64,000 bases of DNA from JAAURB01 sp049647265 (GTDB lineage Bacteria; Cyanobacteriota; Cyanobacteriia; Cyanobacteriales; Microcoleaceae): positions 77,359 to 141,358 of the forward strand of contig JBARXJ010000066.1 of NCBI GenBank assembly GCA_049647265.1. Direction: 5' to 3'. Positions 8,603-17,988 of the stretch are shown piece by piece (the stretch's first letter is position 1; each line of letters starts with the position of its first letter). Under the pieces are notes generated by a model. The model had not been told where the DNA came from and did not search any database. It saw only the letters and a list, made by a program, of their open reading frames with translations. A program made the translations under genes and the position numbers.

Positions 8603-9934
8603 TTAAGAAACAGACCTAACTAAGCTTAAACTCCCAGGCGGTGCCATAGTCAATCCTCGACGAACTGGCTTAATAGTACGACGTTGAGGTAATTTATATG
8701 TACCGTTTAATAATACCGTTGCTAACACTAACTTCATTTCTAATAGTGCCATAGCCGAACCAATACAGCGACGATGACCGCCACCAAAGGGTAAATATTC
8801 ATAAGGAGAAAATTGCCGCTGTAAAAAACGTTCGGGTTTGAATTGTTTAGGTTCAGGAAATATATCAGGACGGTGATGTAATAAATAAACGGAAGGAAAT
8901 ATTGCCGTATTTTTTGGTAAAGTATAACCCATGACTTCAAAAGGAGATTTTAACAGTCTCACTCCCGTCATTAAAGCAATGGGATAAATTCGTAAAGTTT
9001 CTTGGCAAACAGCGGTTAAATAGGGTAACTTGGCAATATTTTCCGATACAAAATGATCGCGAAACGGATTTAATTCTTGTCGTAATTTATCCTCAACTTC
9101 CGGTAAATAATGAATCCAATACAACGCCCAACACAACGCCGAGGCGGTGGTTTCATGTCCAGCTACTAATAATGTCATTAACTCATCGTGGAGTTCAACC
9201 TCACTCAGGGCAACCCCAGCCTCATCCCGAGCCGACATCAACAGTGTTAAAATATCATCCCCTGCCATATTTTGTTGTTGTTGACGCTCTCGAATTTCTT
9301 GATAAATTAAATCATCCACCTGTTGTTTGAGGGATAAAAATCGCCCCCAAGGACTCCATTCTCCCCAATCTCGCTGTAACTGCGGAAAGAAAATTAAGAT
9401 CGCGCTCAATGGGCTACCAAACGTCTCTAATAGCTCGCTGAGTAGGTATCTAAGCTGTTCGTAACGTTGCCCCTCATTCAAGCCAAATACCGCCTTTAAA
9501 ATGACTCTCAGGGTAATCTCCTGCATGGGTGGACGCAGACGAAAGGATTGATTTATCGGTAGATCAGATAAGACTTGCTGAGTCACCTGACAAATTAACT
9601 GACTATAGGTGCGTAAGCGATCGCCGTGAAAGGGGGGCATTAACAGTTTACGTTGGCGTTGGTGGCGATCGCCATCGAGTAGTAATACAGAATTTTCTCC
9701 CAACAGTTGCAATAAAACACCACCCCCCCCTCCGGTATAAAATTGTTCTGCGGGTGCATTAAAAATTTGTTGAATACCTTCTGGATGACCCACATAAACC
9801 AAAGGTGGCGTTTGACCCACTTTAAACACATCACCATAGCGGCGTTGATAGTCTTCTAAGTAGTCTAATGGGCGAGAAATGAATTTGATCATTCTCAGCA
9901 TCCGGGGGGTTTTGGGGCCTGTGAGTGGCTGCAT
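8603..9934 (-). CDS. Cytochrome P450, CYP110-like
   Basis: The 443-residue protein shows every P450 landmark: the I-helix oxygen-activation motif LLVAGHETTASALCW (about 251-265), the K-helix ExxR in QETLRIYPIA (about 310-319), PERF near residue 365 and the haem-thiolate loop FGGGHRRCIGSAMALLEMK (about 376-394). The N-terminal LTGPKTPRMLRMIKFISRPL resembles the CYP110 group common in filamentous cyanobacteria, whose members oxidise fatty acids or terpenes. It lacks a membrane anchor, so it is probably soluble or peripheral. It starts 36 bp downstream of the peptidoglycan-binding gene on the same strand and may share its transcript. The substrate cannot be read from sequence. Confidence 0.92.
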   Translation of the reverse strand: MQPLTGPKTPRMLRMIKFISRPLDYLEDYQRRYGDVFKVGQTPPLVYVGHPEGIQQIFNAPAEQFYTGGGGGVLLQLLGENSVLLLDGDRHQRQRKLLMPPFHGDRLRTYSQLICQVTQQVLSDLPINQSFRLRPPMQEITLRVILKAVFGLNEGQRYEQLRYLLSELLETFGSPLSAILIFFPQLQRDWGEWSPWGRFLSLKQQVDDLIYQEIRERQQQQNMAGDDILTLLMSARDEAGVALSEVELHDELMTLLVAGHETTASALCWALYWIHYLPEVEDKLRQELNPFRDHFVSENIAKLPYLTAVCQETLRIYPIALMTGVRLLKSPFEVMGYTLPKNTAIFPSVYLLHHRPDIFPEPKQFKPERFLQRQFSPYEYLPFGGGHRRCIGSAMALLEMKLVLATVLLNGTYKLPQRRTIKPVRRGLTMAPPGSLSLVRSVS

Positions 9935-9970
9935 TAATTGCTTCTTCAGTGAGTAGGAATAGGGGCATTT

Positions 9971-10702
9971 TTAGCGTAACAAAACCAACCAAGTTTGTGT
10001 GCCAACTACGCCATCCGGCTTTAATTCATACTCGCTTTGGGCGGCTTCAACGGCAGCTTGAGTTTCTTCGCCGAATACCCCATCAACAGAAGACTGTAAA
10101 AACCCTTTGACTCTCAAACGTTCTTGTAACCCGGTTACGGCATCTCCCCGCATTCCTAACTCTAAAGTGGGTAAACTGACAGACCTTCTACGGTTGGTTG
10201 TAACAGTATTACTAGCGGTTGCATTTACTGAAGCAGACTCCGGACAAACACAGGTTGTGGTTGTGGTACTTTCTTCTACTGTTTGGCTGGGAGGAAATAA
10301 ACGGTTCCAAGTTTGTTGATCGACAATACCACTGGTATTTACACCCGCAGCTTTTTGAAAGGCTGTGACTGCATCTGCTGTGGCTTGAGAATATACCCCA
10401 TCAACCGATCCTTGATAATATCCCAATAACTTCAGAGTAGCTTGTAATTCAGAGACTTCTGTACCCTTGCTCCCCACTTGTAACGTGGGACGTTGTAGCG
10501 TGCGGCTGGGTGTAACGCTTGTGGAGTTTTGCGCCAGAATTGTACCAGGATCAGAGGCAATTGCAGGAATTCCCCAATAGATAGAAATGATGAGAATAAC
10601 AGATAAACCCCAATATTTTAAGCGGTTTAATTGTCGCCGTCGCCCGATTAAGTGTTGGCAACTCGCGATAAATCGTTGAAAATCGTAATAGTAGCGCTTC
10701 AC
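9971..10702 (-). CDS. Membrane-anchored protein with two peptidoglycan-binding (PG_binding_1) domains
   Basis: The protein has about 243 residues, with one membrane segment near the N-terminus (YWGLSVILIISIYWGIPAIA) and then two PG_binding_1 repeats: LQVGSKGTEVSELQATLKLL to VDQQTWNRLF, and LELGMRGDAVTGLQERLRVK to VGTQTWLVLL. A serine/threonine-rich linker separates them, including VEESTTTTTCVCPES. The role is wall attachment in the periplasm; no catalytic domain is present. A longer frame opens at TTG 10720, but GAGGAGG at 10708-10719 is a strong ribosome binding site located inside that extension, nine bases before GTG 10702, so GTG 10702 is the start preferred here. The P450 gene follows after 36 bp. 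Confidence 0.85.
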   Translation of the reverse strand: MKRYYYDFQRFIASCQHLIGRRRQLNRLKYWGLSVILIISIYWGIPAIASDPGTILAQNSTSVTPSRTLQRPTLQVGSKGTEVSELQATLKLLGYYQGSVDGVYSQATADAVTAFQKAAGVNTSGIVDQQTWNRLFPPSQTVEESTTTTTCVCPESASVNATASNTVTTNRRRSVSLPTLELGMRGDAVTGLQERLRVKGFLQSSVDGVFGEETQAAVEAAQSEYELKPDGVVGTQTWLVLLR

Positions 10703-10764
10703 GATCCCAGTCCTCCTCAACCCGATGTTAACTTGATTGTCTAATCTGGAAATTTATTGTATCT

Positions 10765-10806
10765 TATGCTGTTAAAGAAAGAGACGCTCTATATCGAACG
10801 CCTCTA
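10765..10806 (-). terminator. Candidate terminator of the peroxiredoxin-glutaredoxin gene
   Basis: Read on the minus strand, AGAGGCG pairs with CGTCTCT around a 12-base loop, with one imperfect pair, and is followed by TTCTTT. It lies 28 bases past the stop of the gene ending at 10834. It is also related in sequence to the GTAGAGACGT palindrome family at 15925 and 34724. Confidence 0.55.
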
Positions 10807-10833
10807 AAAGTTTATAAATGATTAGTGACTATT

Positions 10834-11568
10834 TTAATTATTATTAAAGTAAGCCTCTAAATCATCTGAACCCCCAATGAGTTTACCGTCCATAAACACT
10901 TGTGGGGTTGAAGTAGCGCCTGTTGCAGCTTTAATGGAACGGGTTGTAATATTCTTACCGAGGACAATTTCTTCGTAAGTAATACCCCGATCTTTTAACA
11001 TTCCTTTAGCCTTTGTACAATAGGGACAACCTTCCTTACTAAACATTGTCACCACTTTGGGTTTGCTGGCATCGGGATTAATATAATTGAGCATGGTTTC
11101 TGCATCCGAAACCTCAAACGGATCGCCTGGGACTTCCGGCTCAATGAACATTTTTTCAATGACACCATCTTTCACCAGCATGGAATAGCGCCAAGATCGA
11201 CTGCCAAAACCTAAGTCTGCTTTATCGACTAACATTCCCATCTGTTCTGTAAATTCCCCATTTCCATCCGGAATAAGAATCACATTTTCGGCTTCTTGAT
11301 CTTTTGACCATTCATTCATTACAAAAGTATCATTCACCGATAAACAAACGATACTATCGACTCCGTTTTCCTTAAACACAGGAGCCAATTCATTGTATCC
11401 CGGTAAATGAGTGGTTGAACAAGTTGGCGTAAATGCCCCCGGCAAAGCAAACACAATGACTGTTTTACCCGCAAACAATTCATCACTGGTAACATCAACC
11501 CATTCATTATTTTGACGGGTTCTAAATGTAACATTAGGAACTCGTTTTCCTTCGCGATTTTCTAACAT
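10834..11568 (-). CDS. Peroxiredoxin-glutaredoxin fusion protein
   Basis: The 244-residue protein joins two redox domains. Residues 1-165 are a Prx5/AhpE-like peroxiredoxin with the peroxidatic cysteine C50 in LPGAFTPTCSTTHLPGY. R127 in FGSRSWRYSML is also family-typical. Residues about 170-244 are a glutaredoxin with the active site CPYC (C181, C184), TSTPQVFMDGKLIGG as the cis-proline and glutathione-binding region, and a DDLEAYF end. The fusion lets glutathione reduce the peroxidase directly through the attached glutaredoxin; it is known from Haemophilus and several cyanobacteria. It acts in the cytoplasm on hydrogen peroxide and alkyl hydroperoxides. Leucyl aminopeptidase lies 100 bp upstream on the same strand. 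Confidence 0.93.
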   Translation of the reverse strand: MLENREGKRVPNVTFRTRQNNEWVDVTSDELFAGKTVIVFALPGAFTPTCSTTHLPGYNELAPVFKENGVDSIVCLSVNDTFVMNEWSKDQEAENVILIPDGNGEFTEQMGMLVDKADLGFGSRSWRYSMLVKDGVIEKMFIEPEVPGDPFEVSDAETMLNYINPDASKPKVVTMFSKEGCPYCTKAKGMLKDRGITYEEIVLGKNITTRSIKAATGATSTPQVFMDGKLIGGSDDLEAYFNNN

Positions 11569-11598
11569 AATAATTATTAGTTCTTGGTTGGCGCGTTA

Positions 11599-11646
11599 GC
11601 GCGTTATTCGTACGATCCGCAATCGTTTTCCCAACAAATAACGCGC
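11599..11646. other. Ten-base-pair inverted repeat between pepA and the peroxiredoxin gene
   Basis: GCGCGTTATT (11599-11608) is an exact inverted copy of AATAACGCGC (11637-11646), with a 28-base loop. It sits between two same-strand genes. No T-run follows on the minus strand, so a processing or stability element is as likely as a terminator. Confidence 0.5.
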
Positions 11647-11668
11647 AGACGATGGACAATTGACAAAT

Positions 11669-13144
11669 CTATGCCTGACTCAATACCCAGTCCACCAATA
11701 AACGAACTGCAAACCCAGTTGCACCGCTATTGTTGTAACTGTTATCTTTATCAGCCCAAACAGTACCGGCAATGTCTAAATGTGCCCAGGGGGTTTCTTT
11801 GACAAACTGCTTCAGGAATAAAGCGGCTGTAATTGAACCGCCTGCCCGTGGGCCTGTGTTTTTCATATCCGCGTGGAGTGCCTTGAGTCCTTCAAAGTAC
11901 TTCTCTTCCATCGGCATTTGCCAGAGTTTTTCGCCCGTGGCTTTTGAGGCTGCTTTAAGCTGAGTTGCTAAGGTTTCATCGCTACTCCAAAGACCCGCAA
12001 TATCGTTACCCAAAGCAACGACACAAGCGCCGGTTAAAGTGGCTAAATCCACCATACTATCTAACCCCAGTTTGTCCGCAAATACAAGAGCATCAGCTAG
12101 GGTTAAACGTCCTTCTGCGTCGGTGTTGTTGACTTCAATGGTTTTGCCATTAGACGCGGTTAAGAAGTCTCCTGGGTGCATCGCATGGCCGCTAATCATA
12201 TTTTCGGTGACTGCACTAATAAAGTGAACTTCCACCGGAGGTTTGAGTTGACCAATGGCTTTTGCTGCGCCAAAAGTTGCCCCCGCCCCTCCCATATCCA
12301 TTTTCATGGTTTCGATGCCACTGCCACCCGTTTTAAGGTTGAGTCCACCCGAGTCAAAGGTTAAACCTTTGCCAATAATGCCGAGTTTAGCTTGCGGGGT
12401 TGCTTCTGGCTTATAGGTCAGATGAATAAACTTAGGCGGTAAGTCTGAGGCTTGGGCAACCCCTAAAAATGCCCCCATTCCTAGTTTTTCGCAGTCTTCT
12501 TTTTCTAAAATTTCAATTTCAAACCCATAGTCAGTGGCTAACTTTTGCGCCATTTCTGCCATAGTAACAGGGTCAATTTCATTAGCGGGGGCGTTGACTA
12601 ATTCCCGTGCTAAAATCACCCCAGAACAGATACTTTCTGCCTGAGTAATTCCGGTTTCGGTTCCAGCTAAACCCAGTAAATCAATTTGTTCTATCTCGCC
12701 GTTTGGCTCATCAGTTTCTGACTTGAAACGGTTATCCTGATGTAAGGCTAAAATCACCCCTTCTGCGATCGCTTGTGTGGTAGCTTCGGGTGTTACGCTT
12801 GTGGGAAAACTAATCCCTAAATGCTTGCATTTTAGAGTTTTTGCGAGTTTTGCGCTAGTGGCTGCGGCTGATCTGAGGCTATCTAAGCTAAGTTTTGCGG
12901 TCGCCCCTAAACCTACGATGATCACTTTACGAATGGGGCTGTTTCCCCCAACGCGAGTTGAAGCGCTGGTATGGGGTTTTCCTTCAAATTTTTGCTCTTC
13001 AATTAATTCTTTTAACGTATTGCCGAGCATTTCATCCAGTTTACCCAAGTCTCCCGTGAGGGGGACTTGCTCCTGAGATATGCCGACGGCGAGGACATCT
13101 CCAGTCCAATTCAGAGGGTTAGTTTCTAAGGCTCGAAATTCCAT
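11669..13144 (-). CDS. pepA: Leucyl aminopeptidase (M17 family)
   Basis: The 491-residue protein is full length for PepA, a cytoplasmic two-metal (Zn/Mn) aminopeptidase that removes N-terminal residues from peptides. The M17 signature NTDAEGRLTLADALVF (about 340-355) holds metal-binding Asp and Glu, and GKGLTFDSGGLNLKTG (about 259-274) contains the catalytic lysine and another metal ligand. MKMDMGGAGA follows. The N-terminal macro-like domain (residues 1-160) is present. It is encoded upstream of the peroxiredoxin-glutaredoxin gene on the same strand. Some PepA proteins also bind DNA; nothing here shows whether this one does. Confidence 0.95.
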   Translation of the reverse strand: MEFRALETNPLNWTGDVLAVGISQEQVPLTGDLGKLDEMLGNTLKELIEEQKFEGKPHTSASTRVGGNSPIRKVIIVGLGATAKLSLDSLRSAAATSAKLAKTLKCKHLGISFPTSVTPEATTQAIAEGVILALHQDNRFKSETDEPNGEIEQIDLLGLAGTETGITQAESICSGVILARELVNAPANEIDPVTMAEMAQKLATDYGFEIEILEKEDCEKLGMGAFLGVAQASDLPPKFIHLTYKPEATPQAKLGIIGKGLTFDSGGLNLKTGGSGIETMKMDMGGAGATFGAAKAIGQLKPPVEVHFISAVTENMISGHAMHPGDFLTASNGKTIEVNNTDAEGRLTLADALVFADKLGLDSMVDLATLTGACVVALGNDIAGLWSSDETLATQLKAASKATGEKLWQMPMEEKYFEGLKALHADMKNTGPRAGGSITAALFLKQFVKETPWAHLDIAGTVWADKDNSYNNSGATGFAVRLLVDWVLSQA

Positions 13145-14050
13145 GCTGGTCGTTTCTTAATTCTTCAATCGGTTAATATCTAAACATAATCGATCAAGCC
13201 AACTTCAAGGAATGTTAGGGTGGCTCAGGGTGAGGTTCTTCTGTCTGTTCTTAACGAATCTAAATAACTAAGCAGACAGCCTCATAATTTTAGCAAGTTT
13301 TTCGCTTAATTGATATTCTACGCCATACAGGACTTTGAAAGAGTCGATCCATTCAGCCTAGAAGCTTAATTGTGTCTATTGCCCGTCTCAGGAAAGCTAA
13401 CTCGGATACTGGATCGGATCAGCCTCTGCCTGGCACAATCGTAGTATAGCGAGCGCTACGTGTCACGTCAGTTGCCTAACGCCCCATCCCCATTCCCCGC
13501 TCCTAACCCCCCATCAAAGTCAAAGCGAAGCCTCCTTAGGTTTCCCCCTACCCCCCTTACTCCCCTTACTAAGGGGGGACTGAGGGGGGATGGGGGACGG
13601 AAGGGGGATATCTTCGGGGGGACAAAGGGGGGATTTAACCCCGCTCCCTATTTGTCACAGTTCTATTTTCCCCGTGGCGATATCAATTGCTAATAGTCTG
13701 AGCGACATAATAGTTACAAAAATAGATCGCGATCGCGTCACTCGAATAAGTGACTATACAAAATCTACAACAGGCTTTACGATAAATTGTATTGGATAAA
13801 AGAAGTGATTTTCACATCACTAAACTCAGTTTTTATCTCCCGCAAAATCAGGCAAGATAAGGGATTTAACTTGAACTGAGAACAATTTATAAAAGAAAAC
13901 TGCACTCATAAACAAGGCGATTTGTTCCAAATTAAATTCGATCAGTGTTTATCGGCAAAATCACAAAAAACATCAATTTAAATTCGATGTAACAGGGATG
14001 AATTGAACACTGATTGAGCATCAGGCTGTATAAATTTGGAGAATTCATTC
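13145..14050. other. Intergenic region holding a dispersed G/C-rich repeat
   Basis: This 0.9-kb gap divides the leftward pepA from the rightward FG-GAP gene. Apart from the repeat at 13543-13635 it contains a small inverted repeat TAGCG-AG-CGCTA near 13446 and a HIP1-containing stretch near 13727. Open frames over the repeat are low-complexity artefacts. Promoters for both flanking genes must lie here, but I could not assign them. Confidence 0.5.
13543..13635. repeat. Dispersed repeat with CCCCTTACTAAGGGG core
   Basis: The core is the palindrome CCCCTTACTAAGGGG followed by GACTGAGGGGGGATGGGGGA and further G-runs. The same core and flanks recur inside coding sequence at 52591-52679 and 51771-51815, and in altered form at 63687-63750. 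Here it is intergenic. Confidence 0.75.
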
Positions 14051-15892
14051 ATGGAACAGATAATCAATGAAGCGGGTTTAGCGATGACTGAAGAAGAAAT
14101 GCGCTCAACTGATGAACCCAATCTTGACGAAACCCTAGAAATTGCCGTAGATGGAGAAGCAAGTCCAACTCCAGAAACAGTCGATAATTCTCGTGAAGAA
14201 GAGACAAGCGACGAAGAGATCGAAATTCGTGTCGGTGATGAAGAAATAGAAACTGAAGCAGACGAAATAACAACGAATATTGAGGCAATTACTAACGACG
14301 ATTTCAATTTTGATGTAGATTTAGATCCTGTTTTAACACCCGTTTTACCCGATCTAGATATTATCTTACCGCCTTTTCCGATATCTATCCCTCCCAGCGA
14401 TCAAGTTTGGTCGCCAAGCGATCCCAATATAGATAACTTATCGGAAGATTTTGATAATTTTGGGGATGTAGTTGCCACGGGAGACTTTGACGGAGACGGT
14501 TATGATGATCTCGCCATCGGAGTGCCATTTGAAGATATCGGAAGTGGCGCAAATGAAATTACCAATGCAGGTTCGGTTAATATTATCTATGGTTCTGCAT
14601 TAGGCGGTTTAAGTTCAAGCGGCGATCAAATTTGGCATCAAGACAGTTTTGGTGTTTTAGGTGTTGCCGAAGATTTTGATAATTTTGGTTCAAGTTTAGC
14701 CACTGGAGACTTTGATAATGACGGCTATGATGACTTAGCCATTGGAGTCCCGGGTGAAGATGTTGGTACGATTAATGCAGCGGGTGCGGTTAATATCCTG
14801 TATGGTTCAGCCAGTGGTTTAACGGCAACTGGAGATCAAATCTTTGACCAAGATGATGTGAGTGGGTCTGTCGCTGAAGCCGGAGATAACTTCGGGGGTA
14901 GCTTAACCTCTGGTGACTTCGATGGAGATGGTTACGCTGACTTAGCGGTTGGGTCACCGAATGAAAACTGGAATGGTACTCCTGGCGCGGGTATGGTTCA
15001 TGCCATTTATGGTTCTAATACAGGTTTGACCACTGTCGGAAACGATTGGTTTTCTCAACAAAATTTATCGGATACACCGGAAGATTTTGATAACTTCGGC
15101 TACAGTTTAACTTCTGGGGACTTTGATGATGATGGAGATGATGATCTTGCTATTGGGGTTCCATTTGAAAACTTAGGGACAGGTAGCAACGCCATCACAG
15201 ATGCGGGGGCAATTCATGTTGTCGATGGTACAAACAACGGTTTGACCGCAACTGGCGATCAATTTTTACATCAAGATAGTTTTGGTATTAACGATACCGC
15301 AGAAGCTTTTGATGACTTTGGTTATAGCTTAACTTCTGGGGACTATGACGATGATGGTTATGATGATCTTGCTATTGGAGTTCCGTTTGAAGACTTAGGC
15401 AGCGGCACTAACGCGATCGCGAATGCAGGGGCTGTTAACGTTCTGTACGGTTCTAGCAGTAGTGTAACGGGTATAGGGGATCAATTCTGGCATCAAGATG
15501 TCTCGGGTATTCAGGGAGAAGCCAATGCCTTTGATAACTTTGGTTACAGCTTAACCTCTGGAGATTTTGATAATGATGACTATGATGATCTCGCTGTTGG
15601 GGTTCCGTTTGAAGACTTAGCAGTCGGCCCGGATGAAATTACAAATGCAGGCGCTGTTAATATTATCCGAGGATCTGCAACCAATTTAACTCACCGTAAT
15701 GACCGTTTAATTACTCAAGCCACTTTGGATCTAAGCGTTGAACCTGCCGAAGCCTTTGATGAGTTTGGCTACAGTTTAGCAGCGGGTGATTTTAACGGAG
15801 ACAGTTACGCTGACTTAGCAGTGGGTCTTCCGTTTGAAGATATGGGTGCTACGACAAATTCTGGCGCAGTTAATGTATTGTACGACGTTTAA
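14051..15892 (+). CDS. FG-GAP repeat (integrin-alpha-like) beta-propeller protein
   Basis: The protein is 613 residues from ATG 14051, chosen because GGAG at 14038-14041 lies at normal spacing; a TTG five codons earlier is less likely. After a very acidic 110-residue N-terminal region come seven near-identical repeats of the type DNFGYSLTSGDFDNDGYDD followed by LAIGVP. Each carries the FG-GAP calcium-binding loop DxDxDGxxD and ends in an AGAVN(V/I)(I/L)YG strand, which predicts a seven-bladed propeller. No Sec signal peptide or lipobox is present, so export would need type I secretion or another route. A surface adhesion or calcium-binding role is inferred from the family. The repeats are alike enough at DNA level to suggest recent internal duplication. 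Confidence 0.88.
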   Translation: MEQIINEAGLAMTEEEMRSTDEPNLDETLEIAVDGEASPTPETVDNSREEETSDEEIEIRVGDEEIETEADEITTNIEAITNDDFNFDVDLDPVLTPVLPDLDIILPPFPISIPPSDQVWSPSDPNIDNLSEDFDNFGDVVATGDFDGDGYDDLAIGVPFEDIGSGANEITNAGSVNIIYGSALGGLSSSGDQIWHQDSFGVLGVAEDFDNFGSSLATGDFDNDGYDDLAIGVPGEDVGTINAAGAVNILYGSASGLTATGDQIFDQDDVSGSVAEAGDNFGGSLTSGDFDGDGYADLAVGSPNENWNGTPGAGMVHAIYGSNTGLTTVGNDWFSQQNLSDTPEDFDNFGYSLTSGDFDDDGDDDLAIGVPFENLGTGSNAITDAGAIHVVDGTNNGLTATGDQFLHQDSFGINDTAEAFDDFGYSLTSGDYDDDGYDDLAIGVPFEDLGSGTNAIANAGAVNVLYGSSSSVTGIGDQFWHQDVSGIQGEANAFDNFGYSLTSGDFDNDDYDDLAVGVPFEDLAVGPDEITNAGAVNIIRGSATNLTHRNDRLITQATLDLSVEPAEAFDEFGYSLAAGDFNGDSYADLAVGLPFEDMGATTNSGAVNVLYDV

Positions 15893-15924
15893 TCTGTCTA
15901 TTGCTGGACAGTAAATAATAGGAA

Positions 15925-15951
15925 GTAGGGACGTATATATAACGTCTCTAC
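15925..15951. terminator. 27-bp palindrome between convergent genes (10-7-10), possible bidirectional terminator
   Basis: GTAGGGACGT, seven A/T bases, ACGTCTCTAC: ten-base arms with one G-T mismatch. It sits between the ends of the FG-GAP gene and the debranching enzyme. The same 10-7-10 design recurs at 34724-34750. Confidence 0.6.
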
Positions 15952-15972
15952 AAATTATGCCTGCATCTTACT

Positions 15973-17988
15973 TTAAACAGATGGAGTCGTTAAAAACCAA
16001 GTCCGTAACACTTCTGCAACTGTCCAAGCTTGGGCAATACAACCCCGAGGCTGCATCGGCGCATCTCCATCAAAAATTTCGCTAAGGCTACCCATACCAT
16101 GATCGAAAAGATGATCGCGAAACGGTTGTAAGAATTCACGGGCTAAAGTGGGATTTTGATAAACCTGAAGATGGGCTTGAACAAACGGCCCAATTAACCA
16201 ACCCCAAACCGTACCTTGATGATATGCCCCATCTCGTTGTAAGACATCGCCACCGTAAATTCCTTGATATTGGGGATCGTCTGGGGATAAACTTCGTAAG
16301 CCGTAGGAGGTTAATAACTGTTGGGCGCAAATATCTACCACCTGACGCTGTTGTGAAGGGGAAAGCAGGGGATGAAGGCGATCGCTATCTAACGTGGGAA
16401 AGGCAACTGCAAATAGTTGGTTTGGCCGTAATGCGGCATCATTCCCGTCAGGAGTATCGAGAACATCGTAACAGTAGCCTTTGTCTTGATGCCAGTACCG
16501 TTGAAATCCAGTAATTGTTTTTTGGGCTAAGGTTTCGTATTCTGTGGTGGATCGATCTAACATTCCGGCAAACCGGGTCATCACACACAAAGCGTTATAC
16601 CACAGGGCATTGACTTCTATCGGTTTTCCCATCCGAGGTGTTACTACCCAATCTCCGACTTTAGCATCCATCCAAGTTAACTGAGTCCCTGGCTGTCCTG
16701 CATAAATTAATCCATCTTCTGGATCTAACTGCACATTGTAGCGGGTTCCCTGACGATGCCATGCCACAATATCGGCTAAAATCGGAAACAATTTTTTCAG
16801 AAATGCACGATCGCCTGTGTGGTCAATATAAGCGCGAATCGCTTCAAAATACCATAATGTTGCATCGACTGTATTATAATCCGGTTGGTCGCTGCCATCG
16901 GGAAATCGATTGGGTAACATCCCTCGATCGACATATTGGGCAAACGTGGAGAGAATAGATCGCGCGACTTCTGTTTGTCCGGTTTGTAAGGTTAAACCCG
17001 GTAAACTAATCATGGTATCTCGCCCCCAATCGCCAAACCAGGGATAACCTGCAATAATGGTTTTACCATCAGGTACATCTGCTGTCGGACGTTCGACGAT
17101 AAATTGGTTGGCTGACAGGATTAACTGTTTGATCCATTCTGGGGTTTGTGGGGGAATAGAGGCAACCTCTAATAATTCTTGTTCATAGCGTTGACGAAAT
17201 TTCCAAGCCGCCTCACCGTTGAGTTGCGGTTGAGGTTCTGTGCTGATTACAATAGTTAGAGATTGTCCCGGCTCAATTCTGGCTTCTAATGTAACGGCAT
17301 GAAGATGATCTTCTTTATTGTCTGATCCTCGATATCGTTCAACTGCTAAATCATATCCATAATGCCACCGTTGTTGAGGTTGAGAAATATCTACCTCAGT
17401 TTCCCATAGGAGATAAACGGGTGTGGCAGTCGCAAACCCTTGAAGCTTTACCCCGTCATCGACTGCATCCACCTGTAGCGGCCAGTCTGTGGCTTGGGTC
17501 GTATGATGGTAATCTCGATGATTGATAAATGCTTTGATCTCGAGTTTGAGGGGTTGTGTCGCGCGTCGCAACGTATATTGAACGTAGGTTGTATTTTCAC
17601 CCGGTTTCATCCAGATTCGCTTTTCTAAACAGGCATCGGCTATTGCAAATTGCCAAGTTGGGGTTGTTCCTTGGAGTTGAAATTGTTCTATCTGGTGATA
17701 ACCTTGCGGGTCAATACTACCGTCTTCCCAAGCGTTAGCATAGAGGGGAAACAACTGATGACGATACTCAACTGTTTCATCGAACTTTGTCACCAGTAAA
17801 GTTCGTCCTAAAGGCGGTTCTAAGGCTGCCACTAACAATCCATGATAACGACGGGTTAAGGTTCCGGCAAGGGTGCCACTTCCATATCCGCCAATACCAT
17901 TTGTAACCAACCATTCCCGAGATTGTGCCGTTTGGAGATGACCGCAAATTTCTCGTCCACCGATGATACTTTGAGTCTGCTTAACCAT
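15973..17988 (-). CDS. Glycogen debranching enzyme, amylo-alpha-1,6-glucosidase type (GDE)
   Basis: The 671-residue protein matches the bacterial and archaeal single-polypeptide amylo-alpha-1,6-glucosidase family (GH133). The N-terminal GDE_N region shows WLVTNGIGGYGSGTLAGTLT and RRYHGLLVAAL (residues about 27-57). The (alpha/alpha)6 catalytic region holds AGYPWFGDWGRDTMISLPGL (about 315-334), the EVNALWYNALCVM block (about 456-468), LRPNQLFAVAFP (about 517-528) and YHQGTVWGWLIGPF (about 588-601). It would trim alpha-1,6 branch stubs of glycogen in the cytoplasm, in addition to any GlgX-type enzyme. It is transcribed alone, leftward, and convergent with the FG-GAP gene. Start ATG 17988 is the only sensible choice. 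Confidence 0.9.
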   Translation of the reverse strand: MVKQTQSIIGGREICGHLQTAQSREWLVTNGIGGYGSGTLAGTLTRRYHGLLVAALEPPLGRTLLVTKFDETVEYRHQLFPLYANAWEDGSIDPQGYHQIEQFQLQGTTPTWQFAIADACLEKRIWMKPGENTTYVQYTLRRATQPLKLEIKAFINHRDYHHTTQATDWPLQVDAVDDGVKLQGFATATPVYLLWETEVDISQPQQRWHYGYDLAVERYRGSDNKEDHLHAVTLEARIEPGQSLTIVISTEPQPQLNGEAAWKFRQRYEQELLEVASIPPQTPEWIKQLILSANQFIVERPTADVPDGKTIIAGYPWFGDWGRDTMISLPGLTLQTGQTEVARSILSTFAQYVDRGMLPNRFPDGSDQPDYNTVDATLWYFEAIRAYIDHTGDRAFLKKLFPILADIVAWHRQGTRYNVQLDPEDGLIYAGQPGTQLTWMDAKVGDWVVTPRMGKPIEVNALWYNALCVMTRFAGMLDRSTTEYETLAQKTITGFQRYWHQDKGYCYDVLDTPDGNDAALRPNQLFAVAFPTLDSDRLHPLLSPSQQRQVVDICAQQLLTSYGLRSLSPDDPQYQGIYGGDVLQRDGAYHQGTVWGWLIGPFVQAHLQVYQNPTLAREFLQPFRDHLFDHGMGSLSEIFDGDAPMQPRGCIAQAWTVAEVLRTWFLTTPSV

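Noticed and set aside
13460..13799. Open frames over the 13.5-kb repeat
   Set aside because: They are proline/serine and glycine-rich readings of the G/C-rich repeat with no domain and no start signal.
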